Source: Streptomyces sp. P3 (GTDB taxonomy: Bacteria; Actinomycetota; Actinomycetes; Streptomycetales; Streptomycetaceae). Taken from it: 64,000 bases of DNA. The number at the start of each line of letters is the position of its first letter. Position 1 is the stretch's first letter. The stretch is taken from contig NZ_CP028369.1 in the NCBI RefSeq assembly GCF_003032475.1, forward strand, positions 6,572,001 to 6,636,000, written 5' to 3'. Below the pieces are notes generated by a model. That model was not told the DNA's origin. It saw only the letters and a list, made by a program, of their open reading frames with translations, and ran no database searches. This document shows, in pieces, positions 42,096 through 50,203 of the stretch. Position numbers and translations under genes: made by a program.

Positions 42096-42689
42096 ATGGC
42101 GTCCGAACCCCCCGCGACACCCATGACCCTCACCACCGTGGTGGCCAGCACGCGTCCCGGACGCGTGGGCAGGTCCGTCGCGGACTGGTTCACCGCCCGA
42201 GCCGCGGAGTGCGAGCACTTCGAGTCGCACACCGTCGACCTCCGGGAACTCGCCCTGCCCTTCTTCGACGAGCCGCATCCGCCCGCGCTGCGGCGGTACA
42301 CCAGGAGCCACACCCTCGCCTGGAGCCGGATCGTCGAGGCGTCGGACGCGTTCGTCTTCGTCACCCCGGAGTACAACGGGAGCTTCCCGGCCCCGCTGAA
42401 GAACGCCTGGGACTACCTGGTCGTGGAGTGGCAGCACAAGCCGGCCGCGTTCGTCGGCTACGGAGGAGTGTCGGCGGGCACCCGGGCGGTGCAGATGGGC
42501 AAGCAGGTCGTGGCGAATCTCAGAATGCTGCCGATCGGTCCGACGGTGAGCATTCCCTTCATCGGCGAACGCGTCGAGGACGGTGCTTTCCGGCCCGGCA
42601 AGATCCACGAGGCGGCGGCCGAGCAGGTGCTCGACGAACTGGCGCGTACGTCACGTGTCATGCGGCGCCTGCGCAACGGGACGTACTGA
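42096..42689 (+). CDS. NADPH-dependent FMN reductase family protein
   Basis: A 197-residue flavodoxin-fold protein: VVASTRPGRVGRSVADWF at the FMN-phosphate loop, FVFVTPEYNGSFPAPLKNAWDYL for the isoalloxazine site, and GYGGVSAGTRAVQM. It could reduce FMN or quinone-like ring intermediates with NADPH, or supply reduced flavin to an oxygenase. It is divergent from the enolase-paralogue operon and carries a LacI-type operator. The ATG at 42096 has a weak ribosome-binding site. A strong hairpin ends the gene. Confidence 0.87.
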   Translation: MASEPPATPMTLTTVVASTRPGRVGRSVADWFTARAAECEHFESHTVDLRELALPFFDEPHPPALRRYTRSHTLAWSRIVEASDAFVFVTPEYNGSFPAPLKNAWDYLVVEWQHKPAAFVGYGGVSAGTRAVQMGKQVVANLRMLPIGPTVSIPFIGERVEDGAFRPGKIHEAAAEQVLDELARTSRVMRRLRNGTY

Positions 42690-42779
42690 GCCGGACCCGA
42701 CCGGCATGACTCGCCGAAGAAGGTCCCGAACGAGGTTCCGCACGAGGTCCGGAACGAGGCAGCGCATGACGCCCGGCAG

Positions 42780-42818
42780 GCGAAGGCGCCCGGAGTGCAT
42801 CGCTCCGGGCGCCTTCGC
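42780..42818. terminator. 16-bp hairpin terminator between FMN reductase and LacI genes
   Basis: A perfect 16-bp stem, GCGAAGGCGCCCGGAG (42780-42795) and its complement (42803-42818), with a 7-nt loop, lies between convergent genes and should stop transcription both ways. Confidence 0.85.
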
Positions 42819-42850
42819 CGTGCCGCGTTGCGGGCCTTCGCCGGGTCGGG

Positions 42851-43900
42851 TCAGTCGCCCGCCGCCGCTCGGGCGACCCCGGACGGGCCGCTGCCGCCGG
42901 GGGGCGCCGTGCTGCCGCGCAGGATCAGGGATCCGGGCGAGACCGAGGTGTACGGGCCGTCGTTGCCCGCCCCCGTCTTGAGCCGGCGCATCAGCCACAG
43001 CGCGCAGCCGGTGGCCATCTCCTGGATCGGCATGCCGATGGTGGTGAGTCCGGGGCCCCACCAGGAGAAGCCGGGCTCGTCCCCGAACCCGACCACGGAC
43101 AGTTCGCCGGGCACCTTCGGTCCCCGCTCGGACAACTCCTCCAGGACCCCCAGGGTGAGCTGGATCGATCCGAGGACGAGCGCGGTGGGCGCGTCGGGTC
43201 CGCTCAGCAGCCGGCGCACCGCCCGGCGCCCGTGGTCCACGGAGGACGGCGGCCCCAGCTCCGTGCGCCGGGCGTCGTCCGGCAGCCCCCCGTCCCGCAG
43301 GGCGGTGCGGAAGCCGCGCAGACGGTCCGCGCCTGTCGGCAGCTCCTCGGGTCCGCCCAGGTAGGCGATGTCGGTGTGGCCCAACGCCACCAGGTGGGCC
43401 GTGGCCCGGCGCAGCGCCTCGTGGTCGTCCACGCCGAACCACTGGGAGCCGAGCGAGGGGTGGCGGCGCAACAGTTGCAGGTGCGGCAGGGTGCGCAGCA
43501 GCTTGACGGACTCGTTGTGCGGGCGGGCGGTGGGCACGATGATGACGCCGGCCACGCGGGTCGCGGACAGCTCCCGCAGATGGCGCAGCTCCACCATCCG
43601 GTCGTCGTCGGTCTCCGAGAGCATCAGCTGGTAGCCCTCGGCCTCCATGTTCTTGGACAGTTCGTGGGCGATGGTCGAGTAGAAGCTGTTGCGGATGTCC
43701 GGGATCACCAGCGCGACCACGTTGCTGGACGCGCCCCGCATCATCCGCGCCGCGCGGTTGCCGACGTACCCCATCTCCGAAGCGACCTGCCGTACCCGGA
43801 ACTTGGTCTCCTCGCTGATCCGCGCGTCGTCGGCGAGCGCCCGGCCGACGGTCGAGACGGAGACCCCGAGACGCTCGGCGATGTCCTTGGTCGTGACCAC
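42851..43900 (-). CDS. LacI-family repressor of the catabolic island
   Basis: A 349-residue LacI/GalR protein. The DNA-binding domain is TTKDIAERLGVSVSTVGRAL, then the hinge (GYVGNRAARMMRGASS) and a periplasmic-binding-protein-like effector domain starting VVALVIPDIRNSFYS. The GTG at 43900 follows a G-rich stretch; upstream in-frame starts have no support. A site of its own consensus lies at 43948-43961 before it, consistent with autoregulation. The effector is unknown but should be a substrate or intermediate of the pathway it controls. Confidence 0.92.
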   Translation of the reverse strand: MVTTKDIAERLGVSVSTVGRALADDARISEETKFRVRQVASEMGYVGNRAARMMRGASSNVVALVIPDIRNSFYSTIAHELSKNMEAEGYQLMLSETDDDRMVELRHLRELSATRVAGVIIVPTARPHNESVKLLRTLPHLQLLRRHPSLGSQWFGVDDHEALRRATAHLVALGHTDIAYLGGPEELPTGADRLRGFRTALRDGGLPDDARRTELGPPSSVDHGRRAVRRLLSGPDAPTALVLGSIQLTLGVLEELSERGPKVPGELSVVGFGDEPGFSWWGPGLTTIGMPIQEMATGCALWLMRRLKTGAGNDGPYTSVSPGSLILRGSTAPPGGSGPSGVARAAAGD

Positions 43901-43947
43901 GTAAAGGATCCCCCTCGACTCGCTGACCCGTGCTGTCACTTTCCGTG

Positions 43948-43961
43948 TGCCAACGATAGCG
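43948..43961 (-). promoter_or_regulatory. LacI-type operator upstream of the lacI-like gene
   Basis: TGCCAACGATAGCG at 43948-43961, 48 bp before the LacI start, one of five related sites. Confidence 0.65.
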
Positions 43962-44020
43962 CTCGTCGTCGCGCTCCGTGGTCGGACGGGGTGACGTCTC
44001 CTTGTTGATCATTCCGATCG

Positions 44021-44034
44021 TGCTAACGTTAGCA
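44021..44034 (+). promoter_or_regulatory. Perfect LacI-type operator upstream of the FAH-family gene
   Basis: TGCTAACGTTAGCA, a perfect 14-bp palindrome at 44021-44034, 73 bp from the LacI-gene site. It has the best match among the five copies and defines the consensus. Confidence 0.75.
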
Positions 44035-44086
44035 TTGTTGGTCGGATCGTGCAGCCGCCTGTGGCTGCCCAGTTGCGGAGGTGTCC

Positions 44087-44866
44087 GTGCGGATCGTCAG
44101 ATACGCCGTCGACGGCGTGCGTCACTACGGGGAACTCGAAGCGGGCGACATGGGGATCGCGCGATGCGAAGGTGATCCCTATACCGGGCTGGCGCCCACG
44201 GGGCACGTCGACAACGTCGGTGATGTCACGGTTCTTTCGCCGCTCGACCGGCCCCGTATCTTCGGATTCGCCTACAACTACGCCGCGCACGTCGACGAGA
44301 CCGACCACGAGATCCCGGACGTTCCCGTGTGTTTCATGAAGCCGAGCACCGCGGTCGTCGGTCCGGGAGATGCCATCGTCTATCCGGCGGATGGCGAACT
44401 GATTCATTTCGAGGGCGAGTTGGTTGTCGTCATCGGAAAGGAAGCCCGGCATGTGAAGCCTTCCGAGGCTCATGAATACATCCTCGGTTACACGTGCGGA
44501 AATGACGTCAGCGATCGCATCGTCCAGCGCAGGGAAAGCGCGTACGGGACGCTTCTCATCGGGAAGGGCCAGGACACGTTCGCACCCCTGGGGCCCGTCA
44601 TCGCCACCGGGCTCGACCCCGCGAGGCTCTCCCTGACGACCCGGGTGAACGGCGCCGTCGTGCAGTCGGCGAGCACGGCCGACCTGCTGCTCACCGTCCC
44701 CGACCTCGTCGGCTATCTCAGCCGCCATCTGACGTTGCTCCCCGGGGACGCGATCATGACCGGCACGCCGTCCGGTGTGGGGCCGATCCGCCCCGGGGAC
44801 GAGGTCGAGGTCGAGATCGAGGGAATCGGGGTCCTGCGCAACCCGGTCGTGGCCGGGACCCGCTGA
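44087..44866 (+). CDS. Fumarylacetoacetate-hydrolase-family enzyme
   Basis: A 259-residue FAH-fold protein. The metal ligands are expected in HFEGELVVVIG (two acidic positions) and CGNDVSDR, with substrate contacts in FGFAYNYAAH and the C-terminal TGTPSGVGPI. The family includes HpaG-type isomerases/decarboxylases and acylpyruvases that act on ring-cleavage products. It fits a step after the extradiol dioxygenase of the same regulon. The GTG at 44087 (VRIVRYAVDG) has GGAGG five bases upstream, better than the GTG at 44081. Confidence 0.88.
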   Translation: MRIVRYAVDGVRHYGELEAGDMGIARCEGDPYTGLAPTGHVDNVGDVTVLSPLDRPRIFGFAYNYAAHVDETDHEIPDVPVCFMKPSTAVVGPGDAIVYPADGELIHFEGELVVVIGKEARHVKPSEAHEYILGYTCGNDVSDRIVQRRESAYGTLLIGKGQDTFAPLGPVIATGLDPARLSLTTRVNGAVVQSASTADLLLTVPDLVGYLSRHLTLLPGDAIMTGTPSGVGPIRPGDEVEVEIEGIGVLRNPVVAGTR

Positions 44867-44887
44867 CCCCGGTCGTTCGCGGGGAGC

Positions 44888-44950
44888 CCGCCCGCACGCG
44901 CCGGGGGCCGGCACCGTCAGACGGTGCCGGCCCCCGGCGCGTGCGGGCGG
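44888..44950. terminator. Very long perfect hairpin between FAH and MFS genes
   Basis: A perfect inverted repeat of about 30 bp per arm (left arm begins CCGCCCGCACGCGCCGGGGG at 44888; right arm ends at 44950) around a 3-5-nt loop at 44917-44921. It separates convergent genes and should end both transcripts. Confidence 0.85.
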
Positions 44951-44960
44951 TGCGCGGTGC

Positions 44961-46229
44961 CTAGCGGACCGCGTTGTTGAACTGCGCGGGGCGGACGAAG
45001 GCCAGGGCGGCGACACCCACCAGGGGCAGCAGTGTCACCTGCAGCAACCCCGCTCCGCTCCAGCCGAAGGAGTCCACCAGGGCGGCGAAGAGCAGGCCCG
45101 AGAAGGCCGCCGTCCCGTAGTAGCTGGTGACGAAGAGACCGGAGGCGCGGCCGATCTGCTCAGGACGGACGGCCCGCTGCATCGCGCTGTTGCTGTTGGG
45201 ATAGATGAAACCCAGACCGAAGGCGCCCATGAGGAAGGCGAACAGGCACTGCAGCCCGACCCCGGCATGCGTCTCGTAGATGCACGCGGCGATGGCCGAG
45301 ACGGCGAGCAGGCTTGCGATCAGCAGGTTCCGCTGGTTGATCCGGTCGCCGAGCCAGCCGCCGAGAACAGCCGTCATCCCGCCGAATCCGAGCAGGCTCA
45401 TCGCCAGCGCCGCCTGCTCGGAGGTGTAGTGCAGCGAGGTGATGAGGTACGTCGGGTAGAGGCCGAGGAAGCCGTAGATGGCCACGCCGCTGACCACCGA
45501 GTGGATCGCCAGCGCGACGGTGTTCCGGTTGTAGGCGGAGGCCGGCATGTACTCGTAGGTCCTGCTCGAGGCGGCTTTCTCGACGCGGTGTTCGGTCAGG
45601 CCGGCCCTGACGAGGAAGAGGGAGGCGGCGGCGATCAGCAGACCGGCCGCGCCGAACAGGTAGAACGGCGCATGCCAGGTGCCGTGCGTGCTCATGAGCC
45701 GCACCCCGATGAGCGGGGCGATGAACACGCCGACGGAGTAACCCACCCCGATGATCCCGAAGGCCAGGCCCCGCCGGTGGGTGAAGAAGGCGCCGATCGC
45801 GGCGAAGATCGCCGCGGACTGCATGCCCTCGCCGAAGCCCGAGACGACGCGGTACACCGTCATGTCGGCGAGGCCGGTCGCCAGCGGAGTGGCCATCGTG
45901 CCCAGGGAGTAGATCACGATGCTGACCAGGAGCACCGTCTTGCGCCGGAAGCGGTCCAGGAGGTAGCCCGCGGGCAGGCCGGCCAGGGCCATGCCGAGCG
46001 TGAAGTTCGTCGCCAGCAGCCCGCCCTGTTCCAGCGAGAAGCCGTACTCCTGACGAATGTCGGGCAGCAGCGGCGGGAAGACCTGGCGGTCCATGGCGTT
46101 GATCATGTAGGAGAGGACGACCAGCAGGAAGCCCACTGCGATCATGGCCCGGGAAATGGGCGCGCGGTTGTCTTCCCGGGCGCCGTCGGCGGACACGGCA
46201 GGGGTGTCGACTTGGGCTGCGTGAGTCAT
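44961..46229 (-). CDS. MFS transporter (aromatic-acid/organic-acid type)
   Basis: A 422-residue major facilitator with twelve predicted membrane segments. The first helix region reads AVGFLLVVLSYMINAMDRQVFPPLLPDI, with the acidic residue of MDRQ typical of anion:H+ symporters, and the conserved loop-2/3 motif GYLLDRFRRK follows. It resembles MhpT/PcaK-like and ACS-family uptake systems. Located between the FAH-family and hydroxyacid-dehydrogenase genes, it probably imports the substrate of the island. No operator of the local consensus lies immediately before it, but the divergent promoter region is shared. Confidence 0.88.
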   Translation of the reverse strand: MTHAAQVDTPAVSADGAREDNRAPISRAMIAVGFLLVVLSYMINAMDRQVFPPLLPDIRQEYGFSLEQGGLLATNFTLGMALAGLPAGYLLDRFRRKTVLLVSIVIYSLGTMATPLATGLADMTVYRVVSGFGEGMQSAAIFAAIGAFFTHRRGLAFGIIGVGYSVGVFIAPLIGVRLMSTHGTWHAPFYLFGAAGLLIAAASLFLVRAGLTEHRVEKAASSRTYEYMPASAYNRNTVALAIHSVVSGVAIYGFLGLYPTYLITSLHYTSEQAALAMSLLGFGGMTAVLGGWLGDRINQRNLLIASLLAVSAIAACIYETHAGVGLQCLFAFLMGAFGLGFIYPNSNSAMQRAVRPEQIGRASGLFVTSYYGTAAFSGLLFAALVDSFGWSGAGLLQVTLLPLVGVAALAFVRPAQFNNAVR

Positions 46230-46611
46230 TGCGGCTCCAGAGGAGGGATGGGTCGCGGCAGGCCGCGGCCGATTCATCGCGGGTACGGTCCCGTACGGCG
46301 ACGACGAGAGACGGTGAGCCGAACACCGATACGTTCGGCCGGAGGCGTCGACGCGCCGCAGGCGGCGGAAAGCGGCGACAGGGCTGACGCGCGGTCGGAC
46401 GCCGCATGTGGAATTCAGCCGTTGATCGCCTGTCGGGGGACGTCCGTGGCTATGGAGTCTTCGACGGCTCGGCCCTGTTCGGACATGTGCCGGAAACAGG
46501 GCGGCGATGGCAGAAACCATGCGGGCAAGTCCGTGGTGCGTCAAGACGTGAACGCCGCTTTTCTCTGATTGCGCTCGTATTTCCGGTGACGACGGGGTTC
46601 GCCGGGGGGTC

Positions 46612-46723
46612 GGAAGGAGTTCGGACGGGGGTTCGCAGGGGGCCGGAAGGAGTTCGGGCAGCGTCCGTCCGCAGGGGGCGGAAGGGGTTTCGGCAGCGTC
46701 CGCAGCGGGCGGAAGGAGTTCCG
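46612..46723. repeat. Four-unit ~33-bp repeat with GGAAGGAGTTCGG core
   Basis: The core occurs at 46612-46624, 46645-46657, 46680-46693 (variant GGAAGGGGTTTCGG) and 46711-46723, spaced 33, 35 and 31 bp. It lies in the 858-bp divergent region between the MFS and hydroxyacid-dehydrogenase genes (46230-47087), which holds no supported gene. Confidence 0.6.
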
Positions 46724-46775
46724 TGGCGGCTCCGGACGAGCTGCCGCGGCAGGCGGTCGGTCCGCACCCGCACTC

Positions 46776-46811
46776 TTGACGCCTCGAAGGCCGTCAGTGC
46801 TATCGTTAGCA
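46776..46811 (+). promoter_or_regulatory. Promoter and LacI-type operator of the hydroxyacid-dehydrogenase operon
   Basis: TTGACG at 46776-46781 and the operator TGCTATCGTTAGCA at 46798-46811, which overlaps the expected -10 position (TGCTAT after a 16-nt spacer). The dehydrogenase start is 277 bp downstream, implying a long leader or a second promoter. Confidence 0.68.
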
Positions 46812-47087
46812 TCGCGTGGCTGTGACAGAGTGATCCGACATGCCCCTTCAGACGTGTGACCCGTTCCGGGGGCGTACCGCGAGGCCTTCGCCGACCACAA
46901 GCCGGCGGGAGCCGGCGTTCGACCCGAGCCCAGCGACCCTCTCCACCTCGCCCGCGGCGACCGTCGGCGTCATCGGACGATGCCGGCGTTCGCCCTCCGG
47001 GCGACGATCAACCCGCTGACCGAAAGCGACCGGGCGCCACGCCCGGCCATCCGCATCGGCCGCACGATTCCGCGAGGACGACCTGCC

Positions 47088-48092
47088 ATGAAACCACCGA
47101 GCCGCCCCGGCACCGTGCTGCTCACCGACTACGCCTGGCCCGACGACGCCGTCGAGCGATCGGTTCTCGAAAAGGCCGGCCACACCCTCGTGACCGGACC
47201 CGCCGAACCCGCCTCCGCCGAAGTGATCGACGACCTGGTCGCCGAACACCGGCCCGCCGGCATCCTCACCTGCTGGGCGCCCGTCTCCGCCACCGCCGTC
47301 CAGACGTCGCCGGACCTGAGGATCGTCGCCAGACTCGGCGTCGGTCTCGACAACATCGCCGTGGACAGAGCCACCGAACGCGGCGTGTGGGTCACCAATG
47401 TGCCTGACTACTGCGTCGAGGAGGTCTCCGACCACGCGGTGGGCATGGTGCTGGCCTGGACCCGCGGCCTGGCCGTGTTCGACCGCGACGTCCGGGCCGG
47501 CCACTGGAACCCCGCGAGCGCCAAGCTGCGCCGACTGTCCACGCTGACCTGCGGCGTCGTCGGATACGGGCGCATTGGGCGCGCCACCGCCCGCAAACTC
47601 GGCGCGTTCGGCTGCCGTATCCTCGCGCACGACCCGTACCCGCCGAAAGACGCACCCGGAGTGGAACTGGTGGGCCTGGACGAGCTGCTGCGCCGCAGTG
47701 ACGCGGTGATCCTCCACGTACCGCTCACCCCCGGCACCCGCCACATCATCGGCACCGAACAGCTGGCCCTGATGAAGCCGGGCGGCCTGCTGGTCAACGT
47801 CAGCCGGGGAGGTCTCGTCGACACCGACGCGGTCGTCAGGGCACTGGACGCCGGACAGCTGGACGGGGCCGCCCTCGACGTGTTGGAGAGCGAACCCCAC
47901 GTCCCGGCCGGACTGCTCCGCCAGCCCGGAGCACTGATCACCCCGCACGTCGCGTTCTCCTCGGACGCCTCGGTCGCGGAACTGCGCCGCCGCGCCGCGG
48001 AGGACGTCGTACGCGTTCTGGCGGGCGAGGCACCCGCCCACGCCTGCAACAGTCCCCGCGGCCTGACGACCGAGCCGGCGGGACGGCGATGA
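47088..48092 (+). CDS. D-2-hydroxyacid dehydrogenase (SerA/phosphoglycerate-dehydrogenase type)
   Basis: A 334-residue NAD-dependent dehydrogenase. It has VARLGVGLDNIAVDRATE, the Rossmann motif GVVGYGRIGRATARKLG, the catalytic arginine in NVSRGGLVDTDA, the glutamate in LDVLESEPHVP and the histidine in LITPHVAFSSD. It interconverts 2-oxo and D-2-hydroxy acids; the group includes 3-phosphoglycerate dehydrogenases. ATG at 47088 after GAGGA. The stop overlaps the kinase start (ATGA at 48089-48092), and the operon has a LacI-type operator. Confidence 0.9.
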   Translation: MKPPSRPGTVLLTDYAWPDDAVERSVLEKAGHTLVTGPAEPASAEVIDDLVAEHRPAGILTCWAPVSATAVQTSPDLRIVARLGVGLDNIAVDRATERGVWVTNVPDYCVEEVSDHAVGMVLAWTRGLAVFDRDVRAGHWNPASAKLRRLSTLTCGVVGYGRIGRATARKLGAFGCRILAHDPYPPKDAPGVELVGLDELLRRSDAVILHVPLTPGTRHIIGTEQLALMKPGGLLVNVSRGGLVDTDAVVRALDAGQLDGAALDVLESEPHVPAGLLRQPGALITPHVAFSSDASVAELRRRAAEDVVRVLAGEAPAHACNSPRGLTTEPAGRR

Positions 48093-49114
48093 GCGCCACC
48101 GGCTCCGCGTATCCGGCTCCGGACTCCGCGCTGACCGACTTCCTGATCGCGCACCGGCTCGCCCGCCCCGGTGAGACCGCCCGCTGGACACCGCTGGCCG
48201 GGGGCGTCTCCTCCGACCTGTGGATGGTGGACCTCCCGGGACGCTCCCTCTGCGTCAAACGCGCGCTGGCCAGGCTCAAGGTCGCGGCCGACTGGCAGGC
48301 GCCCATCTCGCGCAACGCCTACGAATGGGCGTGGATGCGGTTCGCCTCCCGGCACCGGCCCGACAGCGTGCCCGGACTGCTGGCCCACGATGCCGAAGCC
48401 GGCCTCTTCGCGATGGCGTACCTGCCGCCCGAGCACTACCCGGTGTGGAAGGCGCGACTCCTGGCCGGAGAGGTGCGGCCGCAGACCGCGGCGGCCGTCG
48501 GGGAACTGCTCGGCACCCTGCACGCGAGGAGCGCGGGCGACGCCGGCCTTGCCGCGGAATTCGCCACCGACGACAACTTCCACGCGCTGCGGATCGAGCC
48601 GTACCTGCTGGCGACCGCCGCCGAGCACCCCGATCTGAGCGATGTCCTCGAGCGGCTCGCCGACCGCACGGCCACCACCCATCTGGCCCTGGTCCACGGC
48701 GACGTCAGCCCCAAGAACATCCTCGTCGGCCCGTCGGGACCCGTGCTGCTGGACGCCGAGTGCGCCTGGTACGGAGACCCTGCCTTCGACCTCGCCTTCT
48801 GCGTCAACCACCTGCTGCTCAAGAGCCTGGTCGTACAAGGGCGGCGCGCCGAACTGCTGCGGTCCGCCCGCGTGCTGGCCGAGGCGTACGCACGGTGCGT
48901 CGACTGGGAGGACCCGGCCGGCCTCGCGTCCCGAGCAGCCTCGCTGCTGCCGGCCCTGCTGCTCGCGCGCGTGGACGGCAAGTCCCCGGTGGAGTACCTC
49001 ACCGACGACCGGCACCGGGACTTCGTCCGCACCGTGGCCTCGGTGCTGCTGCGGGCGCCCGCGCACACGGTGGCCGAGATCCTGGACGCCTGGGCCACGG
49101 CACTGCAGACCTAG
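48089..49114 (+). CDS. Aminoglycoside-phosphotransferase-fold small-molecule kinase
   Basis: A 341-residue kinase. The catalytic loop is LVHGDVSPKNILVG and the metal-binding loop LLDAECAWYGDPAFDLAF, as in APH/choline/methylthioribose kinases; an ATP-lysine lies in SLCVKRALARLK. It is translationally coupled to the hydroxyacid dehydrogenase and followed by a cupin, so it most likely phosphorylates a pathway intermediate or substrate rather than an antibiotic (inference). A phosphorylated intermediate would also give the enolase paralogue a natural substrate. Confidence 0.87.
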   Translation: MSATGSAYPAPDSALTDFLIAHRLARPGETARWTPLAGGVSSDLWMVDLPGRSLCVKRALARLKVAADWQAPISRNAYEWAWMRFASRHRPDSVPGLLAHDAEAGLFAMAYLPPEHYPVWKARLLAGEVRPQTAAAVGELLGTLHARSAGDAGLAAEFATDDNFHALRIEPYLLATAAEHPDLSDVLERLADRTATTHLALVHGDVSPKNILVGPSGPVLLDAECAWYGDPAFDLAFCVNHLLLKSLVVQGRRAELLRSARVLAEAYARCVDWEDPAGLASRAASLLPALLLARVDGKSPVEYLTDDRHRDFVRTVASVLLRAPAHTVAEILDAWATALQT

Positions 49115-49260
49115 CCCGCACTGCCCGGCAACCGGTCCGCCCACCCCCTGGGCAGCCGGTCCGTCCGACCGCTCAGCACCCGACCCGACTGACCCCTCGG
49201 CAGTCGGCCGGACCGGCCCGCCGGATTCGACGTGCCACGGGTCCGACCAAGGAGAGAGAC

Positions 49261-49791
49261 ATGCGCAGAGTCGTCACCGGCCACGACGCGAACGGCAGGT
49301 CGGTCGTCATCAGCGACGGACCGATCCCGCGCAGCCGCGAGTTCACCAGCCTTCCGGGCTGGGTGTCCCGCCTGCCCTGGGCCACCGAACCCGGCGAACC
49401 GGTCAGCCGCGGGGGCGAGGACCCCACGCCGAGGATCACCAGCCTGCTCCCGGCGCCCGGCGGCACCCGGTTCATCGTGCTGACCTTCCCGCCGGACAGC
49501 GCCATGGCCGATCCGTCGTTCGATCCCGTCGCCTTCGATCAGGAGCAGCGCGCCGACTCGCCGGGCATCGCGGACCTCATGGAGCCCGACGGCATGCACA
49601 CGACGCCGACCGTCGACTACGGCCTCGTGCTGCAGGGCGAGATCGTCCTGGAACTGGACGACGGCCGGTGCACCCGGCTGTCGGCCGGTGACGTCGTGAT
49701 CCAGAACGGCACCAGGCACGCGTGGCGCAACCGCAGCGGCGAACCGGTCACCATGGCCTTCGTCCTCGTCGGCGCGCACCGCGACGACTGA
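49261..49791 (+). CDS. Cupin-domain protein
   Basis: A 176-residue single-cupin protein. The conserved double-stranded beta-helix motifs are in DYGLVLQGEIVLELDDGRCTRLSAGDVVIQNGTRHAWRNRSGEPV, with a histidine in GTRHAW and a Tyr/Asp-type first motif, so the metal site may be incomplete. Related proteins are isomerases, dioxygenases or sensors. ATG at 49261 after AAGGAG. It closes the operon of hydroxyacid dehydrogenase and kinase. The 145-bp gap before it holds short GC-rich repeats. Confidence 0.82.
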   Translation: MRRVVTGHDANGRSVVISDGPIPRSREFTSLPGWVSRLPWATEPGEPVSRGGEDPTPRITSLLPAPGGTRFIVLTFPPDSAMADPSFDPVAFDQEQRADSPGIADLMEPDGMHTTPTVDYGLVLQGEIVLELDDGRCTRLSAGDVVIQNGTRHAWRNRSGEPVTMAFVLVGAHRDD

Positions 49792-49909
49792 CCGAGCAGG
49801 CCGGCTCTCGTGCCGTGGTGTGCACCGGGATGTAGGCGAAGAAACAACTGTCGGACGTTGCTGTCGCCGGGATCGGTCGCTGTCCGGCGACGTGATTCAC
49901 CTGGCAATG

Positions 49910-50203
49910 TCATGCCGTGGGGTATTCGTTCGGCAGCGGAGCGCGTACCGACGCGGTGCGTCGCTCGTTGCTCGCTCCCAGAGCAAGGAAATTTTTTCGG
50001 GCTTCCGTGAGGCTGATCCGGCCGTTGGGGCCGCCTCGCACGCGGTCGGCATCGTCGTCGTCCTGGCCGTCGTCCTCCCAGAAGCACACGGGGCAGATCT
50101 CGAAGCAGTCGCGCTCCTCGAGCGTCAGGAAGCCGCAGCAGGGGCACGGGTACGGGCCGTCCTCGGCCTTCCCGTGGTCGTTGACGAACCGTGTGGTCAC
50201 CAT
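49910..50203 (-). CDS. CPCC-family cysteine-rich protein
   Basis: A 97-residue protein with the CPCC family signature: PYPCPCCGFLTLEE, then CFEICPVCFWEDDGQDD. The four cysteine pairs form a likely zinc-binding knuckle. Members are often found as orphan genes near toxin/immunity or phage-related loci; their role is unknown. ATG at 50203. It ends 118 bp from the cupin gene in convergent orientation. Confidence 0.85.
   Translation of the reverse strand: MVTTRFVNDHGKAEDGPYPCPCCGFLTLEERDCFEICPVCFWEDDGQDDDDADRVRGGPNGRISLTEARKNFLALGASNERRTASVRAPLPNEYPTA

Noticed and set aside
44888..44950. Reading the long hairpin as a transposon end or MITE
   Set aside because: It lies exactly between two convergent stop codons with no target-site duplication, so a terminator is the simpler explanation.
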